In this document: one piece after another, positions 1 to 10,533 of the stretch
How the letters are laid out: every line of letters starts with the position of its first letter
Position numbering within the stretch: position 1 is the stretch's first letter
The notes under the pieces: generated by a model
Seen by the model: only the letters and a program-made list of their open reading frames with translations
Told to the model about the DNA's origin: nothing
Databases searched by the model: none
Translations under genes and position numbers: made by a program
Source of the DNA: Ovis canadensis
Taxonomy: Eukaryota; Chordata; Mammalia; Artiodactyla; Bovidae
Assembly (NCBI RefSeq): GCF_042477335.2
Contig: NC_091255.1
Location: 30,234,501 to 30,298,500 of the forward strand
Direction of reading: 5' to 3'
DNA length: 64,000 nt

Positions 1-359
1 GGTTAGACAAAGAATAATGAAATTATTTTTTTAAAGCATCAAAGGGTTATGAGATAAGGATCAATTACTGAGTGAGGTCTGGGAGAGGTTGGGAATGCAG
101 ATTGGTGAGCATAGCACTTGGGGTTGCATTTTCCAGAAAATTTGCTAAAGGTCTAAAATGTGCTTTTTTGCAGTCCCTTAGTGATTGGGCTCAAAAGATG
201 GAACCAACTGGGATAGGGACTCTGGTAAACCACTCCATCCCATAGCATTTAATTCAAATAGAATCTGGAAGCAGTGAGGGGACAGATGGATTTTTTAACA
301 TGTAGTATTGGAACTAGTGGGTAGTCAGTGGAAAACAAAATTGGATTCAGACTTCACAT
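1..359. other. Unassigned sequence
   Basis: AT-rich DNA with no convincing ORF and no repeat family I recognise. It leads into an L1 fragment. Confidence 0.4.
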
Positions 360-540
360 TACATGTGAGGATAAATTCCAATTAAAGTTTGAAGTGGAAG
401 AAAAATGAAATCATGACAGTAATAGAAGAAAATATGAGAAGATTCTCTTGTAACTCCAAAGGAAGCAAGGTCTATCTCATATCACAAAATCCAAAAGTCA
501 CTAAAAAGAAATCGATAAATTTGGCTACATAAAAATTTTT

Positions 541-668
541 GTGGGACTTCCTTGGCAGTCCAGTAGTTAAGACTCTACGCTTCCCTGCAGGGGACTCAGG
601 TTCGAGGGTTTGATCTCTAGTCAGGGAACTAAGATTTCAAATGCAGCAGGTTGCAGCAAAAAAATTGC
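541..668 (+). mobile_element. CHR-type SINE
   Basis: A tRNA-derived SINE opening with a 'gggacttccttgg' head, followed by a B-box-like 'ggttcgaggg' and a 'cagggaactaag' middle, with an A-rich end. It lies inside L1 sequence. The same head and middle define the other CHR copies listed below. Confidence 0.8.
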
Positions 669-1400
669 AAGGCAAAACATAAAGTCAAATGACAAATGAT
701 AAACCAGGAAAAATATGTTCAACTCAAGTTATAAGCAAAGAGTTAATTTCCATACTATTTGAAGAGAAGATTACTAGCCTAAGAGAAAAATGGGCAAAAG
801 ATATAAACAGATGGACCACAAAAAAAAAAGAAAAGAGAAATGGCTCTTATTATAAGAAGATGCTCAACCCTAGTCATATGAGAAATGCAAATTAAAACCA
901 CACTGAGATTTCACTTTTCACCCATTATGCTGGTAAAAATCCATAAATTTGATATCACTGCATAGGCCAAAAAACAACCATTCTCACACATTGCCAGTAG
1001 GAAAGTAGATTGACTCCCCTATCAAGGGCAATTTGTCAATATTTATCAAAATTACAAATGTTTATATCCTCTGATCTAGTCATCACAGAATTTTTTTCCT
1101 TCAGATATCCTTACACATGTGCAAAATGATATTCATGCAGGCTATCCATTATAATTATGTAATGGCAAAAGAATGGATACAGCTAAGTGTTCAATAATAA
1201 GGAATAAATGATGTTTCTGCCATGTGTTGGAGTATTATACAGCTATAAAAAAGAGAGTTAAGGAAACTCCTTATGTATTTGATATTTTATGGAAAGTTCA
1301 GCAAGACACATTCTAACAACAACAACAAAAAGTCAGAGAAGTGTGCTACCTTTTGGGTTAAAAAAAAGGGGGGGGACATAATGTATACCCATAGTAGCTT

Positions 1401-1607
1401 GATTTCCCTGGTGGTTTAGATGGTAAAGAATCTGCCTGCAATGCAGGAGACCCAGGTTTACTCTCTGGGTTGGGAAGATCCCCCGGAGAAGGGAATGGCT
1501 ACCGACTCCAGTATTCTTGCCTGGAGAATTCTGTGGACAGAGGAACCTGGCAGGCTACAGTCCATGGGGTCACAAAGAGTTGAGCATGACCAACAACTAA
1601 CACTTTC
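1401..1607 (+). mobile_element. Bov-tA SINE with target-site duplication
   Basis: Full-length ruminant Bov-tA: a tRNA-like head beginning 'gatttccctggtgg', then a Bov-A body ending near 'caacaactaacactttc'. A perfect 10-bp duplication, atagtagctt, flanks it at 1391-1400 and 1608-1617. That fixes both ends and shows insertion into the older L1. Confidence 0.93.
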
Positions 1608-1780
1608 ATAGTAGCTTGTATGCATATACATATACACATAGATGGTTAAAAAAAATAACTGAAACCAGGACTCACCTATTGAAGGACATGGCACTGGATG
1701 GATGGGAAAAGGGTGGGAGGGAGCCTTTTTACTACCTGTGCTTTGTTTTATTGGATGTTTGAACCGTGTGGGTGCCTTGT

Positions 1781-2036
1781 TTACTTACACCTTATTTAGC
1801 TTACACTGAGGGGTAAGCTTCAGTGTCATCGCTGTTCTAACCCACTATTAAATGGATTCTATTTCCCAGCAACCAGAAGAGCGTGTCCCGAGACGATCTC
1901 TCTTCTGGTCAAAGGTACTAATTTCTAATCACCAGCTGGGCTTGGGTTGGGGCTGATGGGGTTTATGAGACAAAATAGAACTAACAGGCCCCAACATAGA
2001 TGTTTATCTCTAAGTTTGATTAAGAAACCATTTTAA
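1781..2036. other. Unassigned single-copy-like sequence
   Basis: About 250 bases between two L1 blocks, without a recognised gene or repeat. Confidence 0.4.
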
Positions 2037-3016
2037 ATTGTGTGTAAAATATACATAATATAAAATTAGTGACTTTAATCATTTTTAAATCAAAGTAGAG
2101 GTGATTTACAGTGTTGTGTTCGTTACTGCTGTACAGAAAAGTGATTCAGTTGTACCTATATGTACATTCTTTCGCATATTTCTTTCCAGTTACTGTTTAT
2201 CAGAGAACACTGAATATTATTCTCTCTGCTATATAGTAGGACCTTGTTGTTTATCCATCCTCTATATAAAAGCTTACATCTGCTAACTCCAGCCTTCCAC
2301 TCCACCCCTCCCTCATCCTCCTCCCCCTCGGCAACCAATAGACTGCTCTCTACGTCCATGATTCTGTTTCATAGACAGGTTCAATTGTATCATATTTTAG
2401 ATTCCGTAGACAAGTGAGATCATATGGTATTTGTCTCTCTCTTCCTGACTTACTTCACGTAGTATGATAACCTGTAGTGGCACCCATGTTGCTGAAAATG
2501 GCATTGGTCCATCCTTTTTCGTGGCTGAGTAGTATTCCATTGTATAGCCTGCACCACATCTTCATCCATTCATCTGCTGATGGACACTCAGGTTGCTTCC
2601 CTATCTTGGTTATTGTGAGTATTGCTGCTGTGAACACAGGGGTGCACATGTCTTTTTGAATTATAGTCTTGTATGCATTTTAACCATTTTTAAGTGTTTT
2701 CCACTTTTTTCATTGCATTTTAACCATTTTTAAGTGTATAATTCAATGGCATCATGTACATTCAAAATGTTGTGCAACCGTCTTCACCACCCATCTCCGG
2801 AAATTTTCCATCTTCCCAAATAGAAACTCTGTACCCATTAACAATTCCTCTTCCCTCCTTGTCCCTAGCCCCTGGTAACCACTGTTCTACTTCTGTCTCT
2901 ATGAACCTGACTACTCTAGGGACCTCCTAGAAGTGGAATCATATAGTATTTGTCCCTTTGTGTCTGGTTTATCTCATTTAGGGTAATATTTTGAAAGTTC
3001 ATCCACGTTGTGTGTG
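2037..3016 (-). mobile_element. Old L1 LINE fragment, antisense, with a younger L1 nested in it
   Basis: Reverse-complement L1 3' sequence is visible at 2037-2094 and again at 2698-3016, where the text is close to the familiar 'gtgcaaccgtcttcacc' L1 region. The two halves are separated by a younger L1. A 23-bp stretch is present twice (2675-2697 and 2715-2737) at the right junction. Confidence 0.7.
2095..2680 (-). mobile_element. Younger ruminant-type L1 3' end, antisense
   Basis: Carries the reverse complement of the ruminant L1 3' UTR ('gctgtacagaaaagtgattc', then a 'tatatagtaggacc' region). It is better preserved than the L1 it interrupts and is truncated at its 5' side. Confidence 0.75.
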
Positions 3017-3224
3017 TTAGGGTATTAGTCGCTCAGTCGAGTTTGACTCTTTGCAACCCCATGGACTGTATCCTCAGGCTCCTCTGTCCATGGAATTCTC
3101 CAGGCAAGAATACTGGAGTGGGTTGCCGTTCCCTTCTCCAGGGGATCTTCCTGTCCCAGGGATCGAAACCGGGTCTCTTGCATTGCAGGCAGATTCTTAC
3201 CATCTGAGCCACCAGGGAAGCTCT
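3017..3224 (-). mobile_element. Bov-tA SINE
   Basis: Antisense copy. On the + strand it begins near 'gtcgctcagtcgag' and ends with 'ccaccagggaagc', the reverse complement of the tRNA-like head. Confidence 0.9.
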
Positions 3225-3460
3225 CAAAATGCAATTAAATCCCAGGCTTTTCCTCCTTTCTAATTTGTGATCATTCATCAGAGGCAATGGTGTGGGAAAG
3301 CCACATCCATTCTCCAATCCTGCTTCAGAACAATTTGCTCCCCTTTCTAATTCTCACCTCAGCCTCTGAGCTGAGACCCAAAGCACCAGAGATGGTCAGA
3401 CTGCTGCTGTCAGCTGGTAGAATTAACTGCTCACCTTCAGGGAAAGAAGATGCTCCCCCT
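3225..3460. other. Unassigned sequence between L1 blocks
   Basis: About 235 bases of moderately GC-rich sequence between a SINE and an L1 duplication. I see no gene in it. Confidence 0.35.
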
Positions 3461-3830
3461 CCAACTTTGCAGCTATTGTGAATAACACTGCTCTGAACAT
3501 TGGCATACAAGTATCTGTTTGGTATTTGTTTGATATCCTTGCTTTCAGTTTTTTGGGGGGAACATATACCTGGGAGAGAAATTGTAGAAACCATGTTGTG
3601 GCATGCACCAGAATTTCATTCTTTTATGACTGAATAATATTCCTTTGTATAAATCACGTTTCAGCTCTTCATTCCTCAGTTGATGGGTATTTGGGTTCTT
3701 CACACTTTGCAGCTACTGTGAATAACACTGCTATGAACACTGGCCTACAAGTATCTGTTTGATATTTGTTTGATACCCTTGCTTTCAGTTTTTGGGGGGA
3801 CATATACTTGGGAGAGAAAACAAGGACAAA
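3461..3830 (-). mobile_element. L1 fragment with an internal ~110-bp direct duplication
   Basis: Antisense L1 3' sequence. The segment from 'ctttgcagctattgtgaata' (about 3464) to about 3580 recurs from about 3703 to 3820 with a modest number of differences, at a spacing of about 240 bases. Confidence 0.7.
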
Positions 3831-4519
3831 ACCTTGTTTTGACTTTTAACCACCTGTGCTAACTAGAGAAACACTCCTCAAAGATTAAGGACTGGTTGTG
3901 AAAACTCTTGACTAAAAGGAAAATCAGGAAGTTAAAATACAAACAACATAAGACAGCCAAGCACGGGCTATACATAAATACATCACAACCAAAATGAACT
4001 GGAGGCCACTGAATGCCACGAACTTTGACGTCTCCCACTTTTTCCCCTACAAATGATCCGCAGCTGTGTTTATATTTCAGGTCAGTCTTCATTTCAGGGC
4101 TGTCAGGATTTCAAAGGATGCCTGGCACTCCTCCTCTCCCTTCCCCCATGGGAAACACAGATGAGCCTTCAGCTTCTACCTGCTCACAGGTAAATTGGAA
4201 CCTGAGCTGTGCCTCTTAATATCATGGGATTTTTGGCATTTAGCAAAGATGCCCTGTGGTGCCCTAATGTATCACTTGCTGTGATACTGTGAACTCTGAA
4301 AAAGGCTGGCAAGCTTGGTGATTTGCTGATTGTGTTCTGACCTCTTCTGAGAGAGCTTCTGGGCAGGGACATCCTAAATAGCATTAAAAATGAGCCAAGG
4401 CATCCGTGGATTTGTGAAATAAGCACTCTGCCCTGCTCACTTCTCTGACATCTGTTTCTACTCATCCTGAACAGTGGGTGAGTGGCTGTTGTCAAGGCTG
4501 CTTCCTCCGCTCAAAACAT
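3831..4519. other. Unassigned single-copy-like sequence
   Basis: No recognised repeat and no ORF with coding character. Short overlapping ORFs on both strands are consistent with chance. Confidence 0.4.
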
Positions 4520-4916
4520 TTCAAAACGCTCCTACAAGGACTTCCCTGGTGATCCAACCGTTAAGACTTTGCCTTCTAATGCAGGAGAAGTGGTTCAATC
4601 CCTGGAAGGAGAGCTAAGATCCTACATTCAGAAGCAATATGGTAACACGTTCAATAAAGACTTCTAAAGTGGTCCGTATCAGGACTTCCCTGGTGGTCCA
4701 GTGGCTAAGACTCAGCGCTCCCAATGCAGGGTCCTGGGTTCAATCCCTGGTCAGGGAACTAGATCCCATAGGCCACAACTAAAAATCTCGCATGTGGCAA
4801 TGAAAAGTCAAACATCCCATGTGCCACAATTAAGACCCGGCACAGCCAAATAAATAAAAGTAAATATATTTTTAAAATGCTCCACGTCAAAAAAAAAAGT
4901 CTTCAAAACCCTCCTA
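4520..4916 (+). mobile_element. Composite of two CHR SINEs in tandem
   Basis: CHR heads start at 4538 and 4682, both on the + strand; the second ends in an A-run near 4898. The pair is bracketed by a 15-bp near-perfect repeat, ttcaaaacgctccta at 4520-4534 and ttcaaaaccctccta at 4902-4916. This suggests one insertion site with the second SINE nested in the tail of the first. Confidence 0.8.
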
Positions 4917-5358
4917 GAGTGGGTCACTTGAGAAGTCCAACACTCAGCCACTAAGAAGTGTCCGTTAGGAACACAGCCACCACACGCTCACCCTGTGTGC
5001 AACTGGCGTTGTGGCTTGTTGCCAGGAAGATGGCAGAAGAGGCTCACCCTTGTCTCTAGGAAGACGGGGAGGGATCTTGATGCAAAAATAGCTTGCTCTG
5101 CCTGAGGAGGAGAAAGAGTGAAGCAGTGAACCCTTGGAAATGGGAGAGCTCTTAGAGGACCCTTAGCTTAACCCAGAGTCTTTTTGTTTGCCAACTCTCT
5201 TCTGTCAATACCACCCTAATTTCTCAAGGGAGATTAACCCTTCTCTGGTTCTCAGCCATGTGGTTTAAGTACAACCAACCCCACCTCTCAGTTCCAGGGA
5301 TGGATCCTGATTTAGCTTAAGACAGAGTGTCCTGACCCCTGGATTCAATGATTGGTTT
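4917..5358. other. Unassigned single-copy-like sequence
   Basis: No gene or named repeat recognised. Confidence 0.4.
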
Positions 5359-5371
5359 AAAATGGGTAGTT

Positions 5372-6704
5372 CAGTTCAGTTCAGTTCAGTCGCTCAGTCG
5401 TGTCCAGCTCTTTGAGACCCCATGAATCGCAGCACGCCAGGCCTCCCTGTCCATCACCAACTCTCAGAGTTCACTCAGACTCACGTCCATTGAATCAGTG
5501 ATGCCATCCAGCCATCTCATCCTCTGTTGTCCCCTTCTCCTCCTGCCCCCAATCCCTTCCAGCATCAGAGTCTTTTCCAATCAGTCAACACTTCACATGA
5601 GGTGGCCAAAGTATTGGAGTTTCAGCTTTAGCATCATTCCTTCCAAAGAAATCCCAGGGCTGTTCTCCTTCAGAATGGACTGGTTGGATCTCCTTGCAGT
5701 CCAAGGGACTCTCAAGAGTCTTCTCCAACACCACAGTTCAAAAGCATCAATTCTTTGGCACTCAGCTTTCTTCACAGCCCAACTCTCACATCCATACATG
5801 ACTACTGGAAAAACCATAGCCTTGACTAGATGGACCTTAGTCGGCAAAGCAATGTCTCTGCTTTTGAATATGCTATCTAGGTTGGTCATAACTTTTCTTC
5901 CAAGGAGTAAGCATCTTTTAATTTCATGGCTGCAGTCACCATCTGCAGTGATTTTGGAGCCGCCAAAAATAAAGTCTGACACTGTTTCCACTGTTTCCCC
6001 ATCTATTTCCCATGAAGTGATGGGACCAGATGCCATGATCTTCGTTTTCTGAATGTTGAACTTTAAGCCAACTTTTTCACTCTCCACTTTCACTTTCATT
6101 AAGAGGCTTTTTAGTTCCTCTTCACTTTCTGCCATAAGGGTGGTGTCATCTGCATATCTGAGGTTATTGATATTTCTCCTGGCAATCTTGATTCCAACTT
6201 GTGTTTCTTCCAGTCCATTGTTTCTCATGATGTTCTCTGCATGTACGTTAAATAAGCAGGGTGACAATATACAACCTTGACATACTCCTTTTCCTATTTT
6301 GAACCAGTCTGTTGTTCCATGTCCAGTTCTAACTGTTGCTTCCTGACCTGTATACAGCTTTCTCAAGAGGCAGGTCAGGTGGTCTGGTATTCCCATCTCT
6401 CTCAGAATTTTCCACAGTTTATTGTGATCCACACAGTCAAATATGGCATAGTCAAATATGGGCTGCTGGCCAAAGGTTGCCCATCCTCTGTAAGTGTTTT
6501 ATACTTACAGAGAAGGGGAGTGGGATGGGGTAGGGGGAGCTGATATTTATAGGGTATTTACCACACACTAGGCACTATACTTGCACCTTCATATATGGTA
6601 ATATATATACATATATATATATTTTTTATAGCCCATATTGGCATAGTCCATAAAGCAGAAATAGATGTTTTTCTGGAACTCTCTTGCTTGTTCCATGATC
6701 CAGG
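5372..6704 (-). mobile_element. 5'-truncated BovB (RTE-type) LINE with reverse-transcriptase remnant
   Basis: The antisense frame 6432-5593 encodes 279 residues of the C-terminal part of a BovB-type reverse transcriptase. It carries the palm catalytic box YADD (in 'LRYADDTTLM') and the 'GCESWAVKKAE' and 'LLRVPWTARRSNQS' regions typical of the BovB end. The upstream endonuclease and start are absent, so it cannot be autonomous. A perfect 13-bp target-site duplication, aaaatgggtagtt, lies at 5359-5371 and 6705-6717. BovB sequence is interrupted between about 6454 and 6638 by an unrelated insert copied from 7.75-7.90 kb, and resumes at 'ggcatagtccataaagcag'. An older horizontal origin of BovB in ruminants is established for the family, not visible here. 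Confidence 0.95.
6454..6638 (-). repeat. Inverted copy of the 7.75-7.90 kb segment inserted into BovB
   Basis: Read on the - strand, 6602-6458 matches 7757-7902 on the + strand with four mismatches that I count over about 146 bases; the alignment continues less cleanly into the flanking AT repeats. A short repeat of the BovB target, ggcatagtc, occurs on both sides (6445-6453 and 6640-6648). Confidence 0.9.
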
Positions 6705-6717
6705 AAAATGGGTAGTT

Positions 6718-7429
6718 AACTCAAGCCAATAAGATGCAAGAAAATGTTTGCTGGGGTTTCAGGGAAGGACGAACATCCTTTTGTGTCGTGGGGGAAAGTA
6801 TGCAAATAAAAAAGGATTACCCTCAGGAATGCCTGGCAGCCATTTTGCTACCATGAGGGAGAGTGTGCCTAAGATTAAAACAGGATCTTGAGAAACAAGC
6901 AGAGAGAAGTTGGGTTCTGGGCACATTGTTTGAACCTATATCAAATCCCACCTGAAGTTAGTCCCATCTCCGAACTGTTCAGTTACATAAATTTTTGTTC
7001 AGTTAAATGACTTATTTTTTAAGCCAATTTGGGGTGGAATTTAAGTTATTTGCAACATAAAGTTGTCCAGCTAATTCAAGCCTCCATAATCAATGCTACG
7101 AGAAATACAGATCTTCCAGTGAGAGAAAATTGTTAGCTGTCTCCATGACGTGTTACTGGATGTTCAGCAGAGGATAAGGATGGGGGAATGGAAAGCGTGT
7201 GAAGAGGAAGTTTGGTGTCTGCCCCAAGGAAGTGAGAGTCCCTACTGAAGACTCCTTATTCGGGGGTAGGGGGGAGGAGCTTCCATGCCCCAGGTGACAG
7301 CAATAGGGCCATTCTTTTATAAATTAAAGAAGACAGTTAGTCTTGATCTGATTTCCCCCTATTATTCTCACTTCCTCTACAAAATGAGGACGTTGGATTT
7401 CGTGAGCTCCAGCATTCTACACATCTTTG
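6718..7429. other. Unassigned single-copy-like sequence (spacer of the inverted repeat)
   Basis: No gene recognised. It separates the two inverted arms. Confidence 0.4.
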
Positions 7430-7620
7430 TTTCTGCAGAAAGAGCACAGGCCTCAGAACCTCACATACATCACATACCATATCAGATCCTGCTAACAGCT
7501 GAGCGACCTCAGTCAAGTTATTTAACCTCTCTAAGCCTCAGTTTCCTCAGCTACAAAATATGGACCTTGATTATACCTTCTACACTGTGATTTTTGTGAC
7601 AACCAAATGAAATACAATGT
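7430..7620 (+). mobile_element. MIR SINE fragment
   Basis: Matches the MIR pattern: 'agagcacaggcctcagaacc', then 'cctctctaagcctcagtttc', then a decayed 'tgaaata' end. It is an ancient mammalian SINE, strongly diverged. Confidence 0.7.
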
Positions 7621-7623
7621 ATG

Positions 7624-7742
7624 GCCCTTCCCTGGCAGTCAGTGGTGGTTGGGACTCCATGCTTCCAATGGAGGGGGTACAGGCTCCATCTTTGAGGAAC
7701 TAAGATTCCACATGCCATGTGTCAAGGCCAAAAAATAAAAAA
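7624..7742 (+). mobile_element. CHR-type SINE
   Basis: Head 'cccttccctggcag', middle 'gaggaactaagattcc', and an A-rich tail running directly into the AT repeat of the inverted arm. Confidence 0.75.
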
Positions 7743-7744
7743 TA

Positions 7745-7902
7745 CATATATGTATATATTACCATGTATGAAGGTGCAAGTATAGTGCCTAGTGTGTGGT
7801 AAATACCCTGTAAATATCAGCTCCCCCTACCCCATCCCACTCCCCTTCTCTGTAAGTGTAAAATACTTACAGAGGATGGGCAACCTTTGGCCAGCAGCCC
7901 AT
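7745..7902 (+). repeat. Probable source arm of the inverted duplication
   Basis: Pairs with 6458-6615. This arm is contiguous with the flanking hAT-type element (from about 7874), while the other arm interrupts BovB. That makes this the likely donor. Confidence 0.85.
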
Positions 7903-8082
7903 GTCTGCTTCTGCTTTTGTACATAAAGCTTTATTGGAACACAACTGTGCTCATTCATTTACCCGTTATCTATGGCTGCTGTCTAGCCCTAAGCAGAGGG
8001 TTGAGTAGTCAGAACAGAGACTGTATGACCCACAACACCTAAAATATTTACTGTCTGGCTTTTTACAGAATAAACTTCCTGA
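7874..8082 (+). mobile_element. hAT-type (Charlie-group) non-autonomous DNA element
   Basis: The order of blocks matches a common mammalian MER1/Charlie-group element: 'gggcaacctttggcc', 'aagctttattggaacaca', 'tctatggctgctgtc', 'cctaaaatatttactgtctg'. Terminal repeats are degraded. I am not sure of the exact subfamily name. Confidence 0.65.
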
Positions 8083-10049
8083 TGCAGAATGTAAGGCCCG
8101 ATCTAGTTTAAGGAACCTCAGCTATTTTCTCAGCAGGGAGGAGAACTATTGGGAAGGTATAAAGAAACTTCCTGATACCCCTTGAATCTTTCACAGTGAC
8201 TCTGGGGACATGCGAGGGTGGCAGCAGTCTCAAAGGAGAATAACCTATGGCAGGAAAACAACACCCAGGAAAATAGTCAAACATGATCTAGGATTCAACC
8301 CTTCCCCAGTACTTGAGGAAAGGGGCCCAAAAGGAAGATTCTCTCTCTAGATGACACACACACCCCACCCCACCCCCCAAGGAAGTGACCAGAGATTTTA
8401 AATACCAACACAAAATAGTAAATATGACAGTAGGTCTTGGACACTGTTCTGGTGAGAAGATAAGACTTCCTCTGGAACAGAACGGCATCTTCTGTGGGCG
8501 TGGCATGTAGAAGAGATTCTCTGTGTCAGGGTTGTGTGCGTTGGTTGATCACAGGATGCTTGGGTAGCCACAGCACTGACCGTTTGGAGCTGAGCTTCAT
8601 GTCCCACACGGGTCACCTGACCCACGGTCCGGAGCGACCTTTGGCTACCTCTGCATCTGTAGCTATCTGAGAAAACGACCCACCCCATGGGTCCATCTGT
8701 TGCTCTTAGAGATGGTGCGAGCCACCTAGCTCCCCGTGATGGTCCCTGCAGACTGAGTGCAGTTTACACCCCTCTAAGCTGCATGATCATCCCCATAGAA
8801 GATACCCTCACGGGTAACTCAGCTTTTCCTCTACAGATAACATGAGGCACACGTGCTGCCGAACAATGTATTGTTTTTCTTTCCCTTTTAAAAACTGAAA
8901 TATGACTGACATGCAATGTTCTGGTAATCTCAGGTGGTGATGTTTTTCTTAGCAAGACACACCTTGTTGGCTGAGGCCAGGGGCCTCCATTCTGTGCCCT
9001 GACTAATGAAATACCTCAAGGCACTTTATTTGGTTTGTTTTGGGTGGGTTTTGTTTTGTTTTGTTTTTTAGCCTTTGCTCTGTGAGAGAAGCTCACCTCT
9101 GTGTATTCTTGTGTGTTCAAGGCTGGAGATCACCCTCCGGCCCCATCATCCCCACCTCCCGGAGAAACAGCTTTGATTATCTTGCTCTCCTTCACTCTTT
9201 TCCTTTCTTCCTGTGTTAGAAACACAGGAACCGTCTGCCCACCTGATGGCAAGTCTCTCCCTCTGGTGATCACACAGCCCACACTGTCCTGACCTCAGCA
9301 CCTCTGGGGTCTGGACGGGGCTGTGTTAACTCTTTAGCTGCCCTTTGGTCTCCCTGTGCTCAGGAGCCAGTGAACTGCTTAGGTGTCAGTCCTCTGCCTG
9401 TGACAAGAGAGAGGCCTGCTGGCAGGGACTGGAACCACCCACCACCAGTCCTGAGCCAGGAACTCAGGTGGGAGCAAATGTTTCTAAACTAGGAACTTTC
9501 AGTGCACGAAGAGGGAAGGGGTTGACATACCTTGCCTTCAAACCTGGAAGAGATTTCAAGTCATTTCCTCCAACTTCTGCATTTTACAGATGGGGGAACC
9601 AAGGGCCAGAGTGGGTGGGGGTGGTTTCCCCAAGACCAACAGGTGGCTCTCAACAGTGTTGCAAATCAAGTCCCAGCTTCTCTTTTCTGCATGAGATGGT
9701 AAAACACACTGTTGCTATTGAGCAGCTGCCTCCAGTGGGGGTGGGCATTTGGTCTCACTTCTTTCAGAACGTGGTCTTTCTCATGAAAGGTATGTGGGTA
9801 TAGGACCATGACCAACGTCTCTCCTCCCGTTTCCATCACAGAATGTCAAAGCCTTTAGGGTAGTGATTTCCAAAGCTTGGGGCTCAAACCACAGGTGGGA
9901 TTTCGGTACCTACTCACTTTTTAAATTTTAAGAGTAATGTGTTTATGTTCATGTGGGTTAGGGAAGTGTATAAGTAGACACCAAATCTGTTCATGTTCAT
10001 GATGTTTGTATATGGCTACTGGGGTGGGGGCTCAGAAACTAAAAATGTA
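8083..10049. other. Mostly unassigned sequence
   Basis: Nearly 2 kb without a recognised gene. It contains a CA/CCCCA-rich run near 8354-8380 and a TTTTG-type simple repeat near 9040-9070. A MIR-like 'cattttacagatgggggaac' remnant lies near 9578. ORFs here lack homology I recognise. Confidence 0.4.
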
Positions 10050-10296
10050 TTCAGTCAATAATCGCATGGGTGATTTGTTAGTTGGGGAAAGAACATACTA
10101 TATAAGCAAGTGGCTGAAATTCTGGAAATGCTGTCACGGAGAATACCAACAATTGGGAAGAGATTTAAACCAGGGATTTGCTGGTGATGAAAAAAACACA
10201 CGCTCAGCTTCATTAATCACCAGAGAAGAAATGCAGAATAAAACCAGAATGAGATACAATTTTTCTCCTTTCAGTTTGGTAAAGATCATAAATTTG
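10050..10296 (+). mobile_element. Diverged L1 fragment
   Basis: The stretch near 10205-10262 resembles the L1 region 'cttcattaatcaccagagaa' followed by 'gagatacaattttt'. It is truncated at both ends. Confidence 0.55.
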
Positions 10297-10297
10297 G

Positions 10298-10425
10298 GGG
10301 ACTTCCCTGGCGGGCCAGTGGTTAAAAGTCTGCACTTCCACTCCAGGGGATGTGGGTTTTGTTCCCGATCAGGGAACTAAGATCCTGCAAGCCACCTGGT
10401 GTGCCCCTCCAAAAAAAGATGATAA
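10298..10425 (+). mobile_element. CHR-type SINE
   Basis: Head 'gggacttccctggcggg' and middle 'gatcagggaactaagatcc', ending in a short A-run just before the U6 pseudogene. Confidence 0.85.
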
Positions 10426-10430
10426 AGTTT

Positions 10431-10533
10431 GTTCTCACTTTAGCAGCACATATACTAAATTTAGAATGTTACAGTGAGGATTGGCATGGTCCCTGGGCAC
10501 AGATGACATGCAAATTCATGACAAATCCCGTGG
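10431..10533 (+). pseudogene. U6 snRNA-derived pseudogene
   Basis: About 100 bases follow U6 snRNA end to end. The conserved block agcacatatactaaa is at 10443-10457. It is followed by the diverged ACAGAGA-region, a 'gcatggtccctg' stretch and 'gacatgcaaattcatga'. Many substitutions are present, including in the ACAGAGA box (here acagtga). No Pol III promoter elements (PSE/TATA) lie upstream, because a SINE tail sits there. It is a dead retrocopy. Confidence 0.88.

Larger units (their letters stand above)
360..1780 (+). mobile_element. L1 LINE 3' fragment, interrupted by two SINEs
   Basis: The sequence resembles the end of L1 ORF2 followed by 3' UTR, read on the + strand. An L1-like stretch near 845-1000 covers the usual 'aaatgcaaattaaaacca' region. 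The element is split by a CHR SINE at about 541 and a Bov-tA SINE at 1401. Frames are broken, so it is a dead copy. Confidence 0.7.

Noticed and set aside
5593-6432. Antisense 279-residue reverse transcriptase as a host gene
   Set aside because: It is the truncated C-terminal part of BovB, bounded by a target-site duplication. It lacks the endonuclease and start.
9345-9803. 152-codon + strand frame
   Set aside because: Contains a MIR-like remnant and no recognisable protein feature.
10431-10533. Functional U6 snRNA gene
   Set aside because: Substitutions hit the ACAGAGA box and other conserved positions, and the upstream sequence is a SINE tail rather than a Pol III snRNA promoter.
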